A stretch of DNA of 64,000 nucleotides, taken from NCBI RefSeq assembly GCF_046736345.1, contig NZ_CP157210.1, positions 1,054,001 through 1,118,000 on the forward strand. The letters are read 5' to 3'. Numbering within the stretch: position 1 is the first letter of the stretch; every line of letters begins with the position of its first letter. Made by a program: the position numbers and the translations under genes. The notes under the pieces were generated by a model. The model saw nothing but the letters and a program-made list of their open reading frames with translations. It ran no database searches and was not told where the DNA came from. Below are positions 44,015-53,037 of the stretch, one piece after another. Origin of the DNA: Hyphococcus formosus. Its GTDB lineage: Bacteria > Pseudomonadota > Alphaproteobacteria > Caulobacterales > Parvularculaceae.

Positions 44015-45814
44015 TCAGTCCTTTTTCTCAACGATTGGCATTGCAACGCGGATATGAACATCCTTGAGCTGCGCATCGGACGCCGGTGCCGGCGCGTCCA
44101 GCAACAAGTCTTCACCTTGCTGGTTCATCGGGAACATCGTCACTTCACGGATGTTTTCCTGATCACAGAGCAACATAACAATACGTTCGATGCCCATTGC
44201 ACAGCCGCCGTGTGGTGGTGCGCCAAATTTGAACGCATTCAACATGCCGCCAAACTGCTCTTCAACCACTTCCTTGCCATATCCGGCATTCTCGAAAGCT
44301 TTGTACATGATGTCCGGACGGTGATTCCGGATCGCACCCGAACCAAGCTCATAGCCATTACAAACGAGATCATATTGATACGCTTTAAGCGCCAGTTTCT
44401 CTTCGTCGGTTTTTGCGGCTTCCAACGCTTCCAGACCGCCTTGCGGCATTGAAAACGGGTTATGCCCGAATTCGACTTTCTTGTTCTCGTCGTCCCATTC
44501 GTAAAGCGGGAAATCCACGATCCAGGCGAGTTCAAAGCTATCTTTATCGCTTAAGCCCAGCTCATTGCCGATCACGACACGCGCCTTTGCGGCGACTGGC
44601 AAAAAATCTTCCGGTTTGCCAGCAAGGAAGAAGGCCGCATCGCCCGCCTTGAGGCCAAGTTGCGCGCGCACAGCCTCTGACCGCTCAGGACCGATATTCT
44701 TCGCAAGCGGGCCTTTGGCCTCGTTCTCGTCGAAGATCATATAGCCCATGCCCGGCAGGCCTTCTTTTTGCGCAAAAGAATTCATCCGATCACAGAATGC
44801 GCGGCTACCGCCACCCGGTGCCGGAATTGCGCGAATTTCGTTTTTCGGATCCGATTCGAGAATCTGCGCGAAAATCTTGAACCCTGAACCGCGGAAATGA
44901 TCGGAGACAATTTGCATCTCGATCGGGCATCGAAGATCCGGCTTATCGGAGCCGTATTTCAACATGGCTTCGTCATAAGGAATCATCGGGAATGGATAGC
45001 TCGTGACTTTTCGATCACCCGCAAATTTCTTGAAGGTGTTTTCCATCACAGGACCAACAGCGTCGAACACGTCCTGCCGCTCGACAAAACTCATTTCCAT
45101 ATCGAGCTGATAGAACTCACCGGCGGAACGGTCCGCACGCGCATCTTCGTCACGGAAACATGGCGCGATCTGATAATAGCGATCAAAGCCCGAAACCATG
45201 ATGAGCTGTTTAAAGACCTGCGGTGCCTGCGGCAGCGCATAAAACTTGCCCGGATGCAGGCGTGACGGCACGAGAAAATCGCGCGCGCCCTCAGGGCTGG
45301 AAGCCGTCAGGATAGGCGTTTGAAAATCGGTGAAACCGGCTTCTTCCATCCCGTCGCGAATTTCCCGGATGACCTTTGCGCGGGTCATGATGTTCTTGTG
45401 CAAGGTCTCGCGGCGCAGATCGAGATAACGGTGCTTCATCCGAATATCTTCAGGATATTCAGGCTCACCAAAGACCGGCAGCGGTAGCTCATCGGCCGCA
45501 GAAAGCAGCTCGAACTTTTCAATGCGGACTTCAATTTCACCGGTGGGCAGGTTCGGGTTAACCGCCTCATCTGCACGAGCGACCACATTACCTTCGATCT
45601 GGATTACGCTTTCTTGGCGAACCCGCTCGATTTCGGCGAAAAACGGCGCTTCTGGCTCAACCACGAGTTGGGTCAGGCCATAATGATCGCGCAGGTCAAT
45701 AAAGAGGAGCCCGCCATGATCGCGCTTGCGATGCACCCAGCCAGACAGGCGAACCGTATCGCCAACCTCTGATTTGCGCAGTTTTCCACAATGATGCGTA
45801 CGATAGGCGTGCAT
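44015..45814 (-). CDS. aspS: aspartyl-tRNA synthetase
   Basis: A 599-residue class II enzyme that loads aspartate onto its tRNA. The start is the ATG of MHAYRTHHCGKLRKSEVG, with AGGGGA 6 bases upstream. The N-terminal anticodon-binding fold is followed by class II motif 2 (CFRDEDARADRSAGEFYQLD), the bacterial GAD insertion domain (about 300-410) and motif 3 (GCAMGIERIVMLL). In alphaproteobacteria this enzyme is often non-discriminating and also charges tRNA-Asn; sequence alone does not settle that here. Confidence 0.98.
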   Translation of the reverse strand: MHAYRTHHCGKLRKSEVGDTVRLSGWVHRKRDHGGLLFIDLRDHYGLTQLVVEPEAPFFAEIERVRQESVIQIEGNVVARADEAVNPNLPTGEIEVRIEKFELLSAADELPLPVFGEPEYPEDIRMKHRYLDLRRETLHKNIMTRAKVIREIRDGMEEAGFTDFQTPILTASSPEGARDFLVPSRLHPGKFYALPQAPQVFKQLIMVSGFDRYYQIAPCFRDEDARADRSAGEFYQLDMEMSFVERQDVFDAVGPVMENTFKKFAGDRKVTSYPFPMIPYDEAMLKYGSDKPDLRCPIEMQIVSDHFRGSGFKIFAQILESDPKNEIRAIPAPGGGSRAFCDRMNSFAQKEGLPGMGYMIFDENEAKGPLAKNIGPERSEAVRAQLGLKAGDAAFFLAGKPEDFLPVAAKARVVIGNELGLSDKDSFELAWIVDFPLYEWDDENKKVEFGHNPFSMPQGGLEALEAAKTDEEKLALKAYQYDLVCNGYELGSGAIRNHRPDIMYKAFENAGYGKEVVEEQFGGMLNAFKFGAPPHGGCAMGIERIVMLLCDQENIREVTMFPMNQQGEDLLLDAPAPASDAQLKDVHIRVAMPIVEKKD

Positions 45815-46078
45815 GCAATTCCCCTGTAATTCCTGTTTGGGCCGGAGTGGCAATGCCGGTATGCAAAGTCAAGGCCGGTTCGGAAACCATTCCGTCTGAT
45901 TTAGCGTGCTATTTCCACTGTGGCGCTGGCATTGTCTAGCCCGTCCGCAGGCCTTGATCATTTTCACCCCCAAAAAGTCAGGCAATTTCCTATTTTTTGG
46001 CGAAAATACTGCGGCAAAGCGCTTGCGGCTCCGAAACCGTCTTGTGCGTTGCCCCCTGCGCCGATAGAAGCGCCCGTC

Positions 46079-47224
46079 ATGCAAGTCATTTCTACCACCG
46101 ACGATCTGGCCCGATTCACTAAGTCTTTGCGTAAACAGCCCTATGTGGCTGTCGATACTGAGTTCATGCGTGAAAAGACCTACTGGCCGATCCTGTGCCT
46201 CATTCAGGCCGCTGGCCAAGGCGAAGAAGCCGCTATCGACCCATTGGCGGACAATATTGACCTCTCGCCTTTTCTGGAGCTGTTAACCGATAAAAAGGTC
46301 GTGAAGGTCTTTCACGCAGCGCGTCAGGACCTCGAAATTTTCCACAAGCTGATCGGCGGCGTTCCAGCGCCCCTATTCGACACCCAGATCGCCGCGATGG
46401 CCTGCGGTTTCGGCGATCAGATCGGCTATGAGCCGCTAATGCGGACCCTGCTCAAGGCCAAGATCGACAAGGGCTCGCGTTTTACCGACTGGGCACGCCG
46501 TCCGCTGACGGATTCGCAGCTCAGCTATGCACTCTCCGATGTGACGTATCTGCGCGATGCCTATCCGTTGCTTCTCGATACGCTTGATAAACGCGAACGC
46601 CAGCATTGGGTCGAAGAGGAAATGGAAGCCCTCTATAATGACGACCTTTATTATGTTCACCCGGAGCGCGCCTGGAAACGGCTCAAACTAAAAGGCGTGC
46701 GCGCCAAAGAAATTGGCGTCCTTATGAAACTCGCCGAGTGGCGCGAAAAAGAAGCACAAACCAAAGACACGCCGCGCAACCGCATCTTGAAAGACGAAGC
46801 GATTTTCGAACTTGCGCGCCTGCAACCGAAAGACGGTGCATCGCTCGCGCGCGCACGATCTATTCCTTCTGGCTTTGAACGCTCACGCACCGGCGCGTCC
46901 ATCGTTCAAGCTGTCAAAGAAGGCCTCGATATACCAAAGGAACAATTGCCAACGATCGACAAACCCGATCGGGACAAAGCCCCTGCGGATGTATTGGAAC
47001 TCTTACGCGTTCTCTTAAAGCGCCAATGTGAAACGCACCATGTTGCGCCAAAGCTCATCGCATCGAGTGCAGATATCGAAGCGATTGCACGGGACGACAA
47101 CGCAGATGTTCCTGCCCTATCCGGATGGCGGCGCGAAATCTTTGGTGAAACCGCATTGCGCCTCAAACGCGGAGAGATCGCGTTGAAACTGGATAATGGC
47201 CGCGTCGATATTATCGACAGCTAA
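46079..47224 (+). CDS. rnd: ribonuclease D
   Basis: A 381-residue 3' exoribonuclease. The ATG at 46079 gives MQVISTTDDLARF, in line with the usual family start and length; the frame runs 53 codons further without signs of coding. DEDD nuclease residues appear in VAVDTEFMREKTYWP, VFHAARQDLEIF and YALSDVTYL. A C-terminal HRDC-type region (about 205-290) includes KDTPRNRILKDEAIFELARLQ. It trims tRNA precursors, and an initiator tRNA gene lies 167 bases downstream on the same strand. Confidence 0.95.
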   Translation: MQVISTTDDLARFTKSLRKQPYVAVDTEFMREKTYWPILCLIQAAGQGEEAAIDPLADNIDLSPFLELLTDKKVVKVFHAARQDLEIFHKLIGGVPAPLFDTQIAAMACGFGDQIGYEPLMRTLLKAKIDKGSRFTDWARRPLTDSQLSYALSDVTYLRDAYPLLLDTLDKRERQHWVEEEMEALYNDDLYYVHPERAWKRLKLKGVRAKEIGVLMKLAEWREKEAQTKDTPRNRILKDEAIFELARLQPKDGASLARARSIPSGFERSRTGASIVQAVKEGLDIPKEQLPTIDKPDRDKAPADVLELLRVLLKRQCETHHVAPKLIASSADIEAIARDDNADVPALSGWRREIFGETALRLKRGEIALKLDNGRVDIIDS

Positions 47225-47306
47225 GGTTTGATTGCCCCGCAAAAAGCAAAAATGCGGCTTTAACTGTCACAAATCCAAATTCGGGAAAATAATCCCGCTT
47301 TGGGCC

Positions 47307-47335
47307 TTGCGACAGCGAACCGCCTTCGCTATATC
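47307..47335 (+). promoter_or_regulatory. possible promoter of the initiator tRNA
   Basis: TTGCGA at 47307-47312 and TATATC at 47330-47335 are separated by 17 bases, about 57 bases before the tRNA. It is a fair match to a vegetative promoter but is based on pattern only. Confidence 0.45.
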
Positions 47336-47391
47336 CCGCTCTCCCCACAGCGGGCGCGCAAAATGCGCAAAAGCCGTGGCGGTATAGTTGG

Positions 47392-47468
<77 letters not shown>

Positions 47469-47697
47469 ATTAAATCAATCCTTTAAATTGAATTCTTCAG
47501 ACGAGATTGAATTACCGATTTCAGCTCGAAAATGAAAATACGCATCACAACTTCGCCGAATGCTGCGTATAGCGCGTTACGCCTTAGCAATTCGGCCTGT
47601 TGAAGTGTGATACGCACCCCAACGTCATTGTGGCGCGATCAAAACAGATTAGAGATCGGGCTTTAATAGCCTCACAAAAAATTCGTCTCGATGACCG

Positions 47698-48930
47698 CTA
47701 GTTTTTCTTTGCGACATCCTCAACCGCAGACCAGACACGCAACGCGTTCTCACCGAGCACTTTACGAATTTCTTCGTCCGAGTACCCGCGATCAATCATT
47801 TCCTGAATGAGAAGCGGAAGGCCCGACACGTCTTTGAGGCCAGTCGGTAATGTATCCCCCACACCATCAAAATCGGACCCGAGCCCCACATGGTCTATAC
47901 CGACAAGGTCGCGCACATAATCAATGTGATCAACGACATCACTGACGCTTGCGAAGGGAACGGCGACGTTTAAATCAAACCATCTGCGAAACTCTGAATA
48001 GACCGCTGCTGTATCGTTTAAGCCGCGTTCTGCGCGATAATCCACATAGGCCTGATCGCGCCCAAGGCGACGCCCACTACCGTCTTTCGTCAAAAAGTGC
48101 GTACCAAAATTAATCATGATCACGCCATCTTTTTCGGCAAGTCGCTTGATCATTTCATCCGTCATATTCCGCTCGAACCCCGGCGTGAAATGACGTGCGC
48201 CGGAATGGGATGCAATGATCGGTGCTTTCGACAGCTCAATGACGTCATAGAATGCGTCGTCAGAAATATGACTTACATCAACGATCACACCAATATCATT
48301 CATTTCACGAACCAGAACACGCCCAAAGGGAGAAAGACCGCCCCAGCGTTTGTCAGCGTCATAACTTGAATCAGATATGTGGTTTGCCTTCGAATGGGCG
48401 AGCGTAATATACCGCACGCCGCGATCATAAAAATGATGTAGGTTTTCCAGATCGCCCTCTAGTGGCGAGCCGTTCTCCATCCCCAGGGCGAACGATATTT
48501 TCCCCGCTTTCGCCGCTTTCCGAACATCACGCACAGAAGTCGCAATGGTGAATTTATCGGGGTGCTGATTGGCGATTCCCTCCATTAATCCGATCAACAT
48601 ATCCGCAATGGCTTTTGCGCCGCCTGTGCCTTCATAATGCGCACTCACATAAATCGACATAAACGGCGCATTAAAACCGGCGCGGATCGCCCGTTCATAG
48701 TCAAAATTAGTCGCGCCATTATTGCTGATCGGGTCAATTCCCTTTTGCATAAGCTGCATCGGGAAATCCACATGCCCATCAACGATGATGGAATTTTGAG
48801 CGAGATCCATGGCGCGTTCTGATGGTACCGGTAATTGACTTTCGTCACTCCCCAGCGCGCCCGTCGCGGACCCTAACGCGAGAACCAAGCCCAACATAAG
48901 ACCACTGTGAGTTTTGATCGTTTTCATCAT
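47698..48930 (-). CDS. membrane dipeptidase, M19 family, exported
   Basis: About 410 residues, starting with the ATG giving MMKTIKTHSGLMLGLVLALG, a signal peptide, with AGGGAAAG upstream. Zinc-binding HxD is in IIVDGHVDFP; the bridging Glu is in LGMENGSPLEGDL; His residues are in VDVSHISDDAF and IIASHSGARHF; and Asp is in VGLGSDFDGVGD. All match renal-dipeptidase-type M19 enzymes. It splits dipeptides in the periplasm. It ends the five-gene peptide-use locus, 35 bases after the symporter gene, so released amino acids could enter by that symporter. Confidence 0.93.
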   Translation of the reverse strand: MMKTIKTHSGLMLGLVLALGSATGALGSDESQLPVPSERAMDLAQNSIIVDGHVDFPMQLMQKGIDPISNNGATNFDYERAIRAGFNAPFMSIYVSAHYEGTGGAKAIADMLIGLMEGIANQHPDKFTIATSVRDVRKAAKAGKISFALGMENGSPLEGDLENLHHFYDRGVRYITLAHSKANHISDSSYDADKRWGGLSPFGRVLVREMNDIGVIVDVSHISDDAFYDVIELSKAPIIASHSGARHFTPGFERNMTDEMIKRLAEKDGVIMINFGTHFLTKDGSGRRLGRDQAYVDYRAERGLNDTAAVYSEFRRWFDLNVAVPFASVSDVVDHIDYVRDLVGIDHVGLGSDFDGVGDTLPTGLKDVSGLPLLIQEMIDRGYSDEEIRKVLGENALRVWSAVEDVAKKN

Positions 48931-48965
48931 CTTACTTTCCCTGCCAGCATCCTTACGCAAAGCAA

Positions 48966-50222
48966 TTACGCTTTGTTGGAACGTCTTTCTTCAATATCCG
49001 AAAGCACTGTCGTCCACACAAGATCGCCCATCACATTGACCGTCGTACTGCCCATATCGATCAAGCGGTAGATCCCTGCAACAATCCCGGCGACTTCGAC
49101 GGGTAAGCTAAACGCTTCGACGAAGATCAGCGCGATCACCAAACCACCACCGGGAATTCCGCCCGAGCCTTCCGACAACAACAAGCCGATAAGGACGATG
49201 GTTACAGCCTGCATCAAAGAAAATTCTACGCCCGCCGCTTGAGCGGTGAATAACAACACCGCCGCTAACATGATGGAGGTACCATCTTTGTTTAGCTGAG
49301 CGCCGAGCGGTAGGGTAAAACTGTAAACGCTTTGCGGTAGTTTCAGTTTCTTTTCAGCGACATCCATCGCCACAACTAAACTTGCCAAACTGCTACAGGT
49401 TGCAGCCGTGGTGGCGTAAAGCGAGGCGGTGGTTTTCAACCATTCAATCGGGTTGCGACGTGAAAGAAGCACCAACAGGACCATATAAAAACCCATCATC
49501 ACAAATTGGGTGAACCAGACCGAACCAATAAACCGCGCAAGCGGGCCAAAGATCGCACCGCCATACTCGCCAACCGTGTTCGCGGCCAATGCCCCCACTC
49601 CGATGGGCCCGAAATACATTATGATACCAACGAGTTTGCGCAGAAGCTCCGCAATCAGCGCAAATACATCCTGGAGTTTTTCTTTCTGGCCCGTTGGCAA
49701 TAATAGCGTTGTAATACCGATGAAAATCGCAAAAACGACGACTTGCCCGATATTTCCATCCGAGAACGCCCGAAAAATATTTTCCGGAAAAAGCCCGAGA
49801 ATAACATCCGTAACGGCCGGAACATCGCCAAAATGTTCGCTCACCTCTTCATTCAGGTGCATTCCCCGGCCGGGCTTGAATAAGCTGACCATTGTCAGGC
49901 CGAGCGTTAACGCCGCGGCTGTCGTCGTCAGATAATAGGCAAAGGTTCGAAGCCCAAGCCGCCCAAGGATCGCAATATTCTGCAGGCTGGTTATGCCGGC
50001 AATGAGATTAAAGAATACGAGAGGCACCGCCGCCATAAGCAAAAGCTTGATAAAAAGCTCACCTATCGGCGCAACGATTGTTGCCTTCTCCCCAAAGACC
50101 ACTCCGGCCGAAATCCCAATCCCCATCCAGATGAGAATTTTCAGCCCGAGTGATCTGTTTGTATAGAAACCAAAAAGCCCGCTATCCTTCCGGGCTTCGG
50201 CAGAAATATTCGCACTAGTCAT
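48966..50222 (-). CDS. dicarboxylate/amino acid:cation symporter (SDF family)
   Basis: A 418-residue transporter with eight helices and two re-entrant loops. The serine-rich loop reads TTAATCSSLASLVVAMDVA, and the second loop region includes SEGSGGIPGGGLVIALIFVEA. KDGTSIMLAAVLLFTAQ corresponds to the conserved NMDGT-type motif of helix 7, here LNKDGTS. Relatives carry glutamate, aspartate or C4-dicarboxylates with Na+ or H+. The substrate is not certain; the peptide-locus context suggests an amino acid. It overlaps the upstream S41-like gene by 8 bases. Confidence 0.92.
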   Translation of the reverse strand: MTSANISAEARKDSGLFGFYTNRSLGLKILIWMGIGISAGVVFGEKATIVAPIGELFIKLLLMAAVPLVFFNLIAGITSLQNIAILGRLGLRTFAYYLTTTAAALTLGLTMVSLFKPGRGMHLNEEVSEHFGDVPAVTDVILGLFPENIFRAFSDGNIGQVVVFAIFIGITTLLLPTGQKEKLQDVFALIAELLRKLVGIIMYFGPIGVGALAANTVGEYGGAIFGPLARFIGSVWFTQFVMMGFYMVLLVLLSRRNPIEWLKTTASLYATTAATCSSLASLVVAMDVAEKKLKLPQSVYSFTLPLGAQLNKDGTSIMLAAVLLFTAQAAGVEFSLMQAVTIVLIGLLLSEGSGGIPGGGLVIALIFVEAFSLPVEVAGIVAGIYRLIDMGSTTVNVMGDLVWTTVLSDIEERRSNKA

Positions 50223-51774
50223 TAGATAGAATCTCGATGCTACGATCCATCAGGATGTCGTAATAAGTCTCAAAATTATCGCGCGTCAGCGGTATATATT
50301 CGTCCACTGGGGACGGATCGCCTTCTACGATATGACCTTTCGGCGCAATGGTATGGCCGATAGACCACATATAGTTCACAACCGGCTCCGAGGTTCCGGG
50401 CCATTTCAACGTTTCTGTCCATTCCCATGTGTTTGAATACCCACCGGCAGGCATGCCCAAAATCGTACACAGATCGTTATCGGCGACGATCGAGGCAAAC
50501 TGGTCAAGATGCGACCCGCCGCGGGGACTTAACCAACACACCATATCGCCAGTAAAATGGTCTGCGGCCGGATATAGAATGCCGTCAGAATATTCCGGCG
50601 CGTGCGCTGATTTGAACGGAACATTATTTGTATAAGCCTGCCCCGCTTCCATGCCCTTGGTTACATCTCCGAGCAGCCATTCTATTAGCCATGAGCCGTC
50701 GTCAATCAGCTCAACCGATCCATCCGACATGGTTTTCGCCTGATCGAAAAATGATTTTCGCTCAGCAATGAAATCATCGGTTATGTCGCTTATCCGCAGG
50801 TTTCCGAAGGTCGTCTTAAAAGGTTTTGGCTGTAGCCGTTGAATAGCGTAGGCCCCTCGTCCGCCACCCCGAGAAAACGTCCCATCCCAAATCACATCGT
50901 GATCAAGCAGGTTTTCACGCTTCGCATATGAGACAACTTCATCCATCGCATGCACGATGTCGTCTCGGAACCCATACCAATCGAAGAGAACCTGATTTGC
51001 ACCGTCTGTTGAGCGATAAAAATCAAACGATTCGAAATCCAGAACTTTTTCAAAACCGTCATATCGCTGCGCGCCTATCCCGCGAAACGATACATCTTCG
51101 CTATCCAGATAAGGAAGTGAAACGGAGTATTTTCTTCCTCTCTTCGGCTTTAGGGTCAGGGTAAGTTCATCTGCGTAAAATTCCGCCGGCAATGTTGATG
51201 ACTTTTCATTGAGCGACATCGCGTATCGCATGAGGAACCCGGCCTCAGTCGAAGCGCGATGATAGGGCCGGGTCTTTTCAAGATATTCGGCGACCGAATG
51301 ACCGTTGATTTCTACGACAAGTTCACCAGGCTGAATCTTTTTACCGCCGTCGATATTTGCGAGCGCCGTAGCGACATCGAAGACGAAAAATGTTGGCTCG
51401 TCCTGACTAAAATCATGCATGAATTGCACTGGCGCAATCTGCATTGGTCGCGGATCAATCGCTAATCCGCCCTCCGCTGGTGTTACTTTCAAATGGCGGT
51501 CATGGCGCGCGTTTGAAAGCATCGTAATCGCGTAATACAGCTCCTCATCGGTTTTGGCATCGATGAATTTCTGTCGAAAGGGTTCGAAAGCATCAGGATA
51601 AGTGACGCCATATTTCTCATTTTTTACCGGTGACCATGCCTCGCGCATCATTGTCTTTGCAACGATGTCTTCGAACAGCGCCTCTCGATCTGCCTCAGTT
51701 TTAATATCGGCGAGCGCTGGAAAGGACAGCAAGCCAAGCAGCGCAGGCGTAAAAGACAACAACTTCTTCATCAT
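50215..51774 (-). CDS. secreted S41/PDZ-like protein, peptidase activity uncertain
   Basis: A 519-residue protein with signal peptide (FPALA-D). A PDZ-like segment lies at about 120-170 (IQPGELVVEINGHSVAEYL). The second half resembles the interphotoreceptor/S41 protease fold (SPRGGSHLDQFASIVADND, TILGMPAGGYSNTWEW). I cannot find the standard S41 Ser-Lys pair in the normal setting, so it may be an altered peptidase or a binding protein. The gene overlaps the aminotransferase by 4 bases and the symporter by 8, indicating one operon. A role in splitting a peptide brought in by the TonB receptor is likely but inferred. Confidence 0.6.
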   Translation of the reverse strand: MMKKLLSFTPALLGLLSFPALADIKTEADREALFEDIVAKTMMREAWSPVKNEKYGVTYPDAFEPFRQKFIDAKTDEELYYAITMLSNARHDRHLKVTPAEGGLAIDPRPMQIAPVQFMHDFSQDEPTFFVFDVATALANIDGGKKIQPGELVVEINGHSVAEYLEKTRPYHRASTEAGFLMRYAMSLNEKSSTLPAEFYADELTLTLKPKRGRKYSVSLPYLDSEDVSFRGIGAQRYDGFEKVLDFESFDFYRSTDGANQVLFDWYGFRDDIVHAMDEVVSYAKRENLLDHDVIWDGTFSRGGGRGAYAIQRLQPKPFKTTFGNLRISDITDDFIAERKSFFDQAKTMSDGSVELIDDGSWLIEWLLGDVTKGMEAGQAYTNNVPFKSAHAPEYSDGILYPAADHFTGDMVCWLSPRGGSHLDQFASIVADNDLCTILGMPAGGYSNTWEWTETLKWPGTSEPVVNYMWSIGHTIAPKGHIVEGDPSPVDEYIPLTRDNFETYYDILMDRSIEILSND

Positions 51775-52955
51775 AGGCCCCTTTGTAATTTTTCTACGAA
51801 TTGAGCTATTCGCTCAATTCCTGTCGCAATATCGACATCCGACTTAACGCAGGTAATCCGCACATAATGATCCCATTCAGGCCCAAAACTTTTGCCCGGT
51901 ACGGTAGAAACATAATGTTCCTTTAACAGACGATTTGAGAACGTCTCGCTGGCGATTTCCAACTCATCGATATTCATCCACCCATAAAAGCCGCCTTCGG
52001 GCATCGCGCATTTAATTCCGCTCATTCCGTTCAACGCGGTCGAGACAAATTCGCAACGCCGTTCCCACTCTTTCCAAACTGTTTTTTTCAGTTTGGTGGT
52101 TACGTGCTCTGACAAGGCGCTGATGCCAGCGCGCTGACCAATAGAGCTAGCGCAAGTCATCATATGCGCCTGTATATCTGACATTTTGGCGATGACCTGA
52201 CCCGGACCATAGGCATAGCCGACGCGCCAACCACCCATCGAGTAGCTTTTGGTCATCCCCATCATTCCAATGGTTCGCTCGCGCATACCCGGAAGGCTCG
52301 CAATTGGAAGGTGCGTCCGACCGCCCCATGTGACCGCCTCATAAATCTCGTCGGCAAACACCATGAGATCATGCTCGCGGGCGACCGACGCGATCACTTC
52401 AAGATCATTTTGCGTATGGACAACCCCCAACGGGTTATGCGGAGAGCAGAATAAAATGGCTTTTGTACGAGACGTGACTGCCGCTGATAGCTCGTCTTTA
52501 GTCCACCGGAAATTATTCTCCGGTCGGAGACAGACCGTCTTTGCGACACCGCCCAGCAACTCAATGGTCGGTGCGTAGCTCACGAATGCGGGCGATTCTA
52601 TAATGACCTCATCGCCCGGATCAATCAAAGCAGACAAACCGAGTACGAGCGCGTTCTTACACCCTAACGTCGCCTGAATCTCAGTCGCTGGATCATAAGA
52701 CATTCCGTTATCGCGTTCGAGCTTTTCAGCCACGGCGTCACGGTAACGCGACGTACCTCGCGCAGGCGTTTGATGCGTATCCCCCTCGTCAAGCGCGGTT
52801 TTCACTGCTTCGCAAATATCCGCATCCGTCGCTTCTGATGCACGACCGGCCGACATGTCGACAACATGATGCCCCTGCTCTTTCAGTTGCGTGGCGATAT
52901 CGGCAAATCTTACCGTTTGCGACGGCAATAGCGCTCTTGAGCGGTTGGATAACAC
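51771..52955 (-). CDS. pyridoxal-phosphate aminotransferase, class I/II
   Basis: A 394-residue cytosolic enzyme of the aspartate-aminotransferase fold. The lysine that binds the cofactor is in GMTKSYSMGGWRVGYAYG; other fold residues are CSPHNPLGVVH, FADEIYEAV and VRITCV near the end. It moves an amino group from an amino acid to a 2-oxoacid; the specific substrate cannot be told. It is the second gene of the locus after the TonB receptor and is probably the catabolic step for an amino acid freed from peptides taken up by the other products. Confidence 0.92.
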   Translation of the reverse strand: MLSNRSRALLPSQTVRFADIATQLKEQGHHVVDMSAGRASEATDADICEAVKTALDEGDTHQTPARGTSRYRDAVAEKLERDNGMSYDPATEIQATLGCKNALVLGLSALIDPGDEVIIESPAFVSYAPTIELLGGVAKTVCLRPENNFRWTKDELSAAVTSRTKAILFCSPHNPLGVVHTQNDLEVIASVAREHDLMVFADEIYEAVTWGGRTHLPIASLPGMRERTIGMMGMTKSYSMGGWRVGYAYGPGQVIAKMSDIQAHMMTCASSIGQRAGISALSEHVTTKLKKTVWKEWERRCEFVSTALNGMSGIKCAMPEGGFYGWMNIDELEIASETFSNRLLKEHYVSTVPGKSFGPEWDHYVRITCVKSDVDIATGIERIAQFVEKLQRGL

Positions 52956-53037
52956 TTTTTGTCCTTTGCTTCGATAGAAATTAGAAAAGGCAGTAACGGC
53001 AAGCCTAAGCTTTCCGTCACTGCCTGCACGCGCAAAT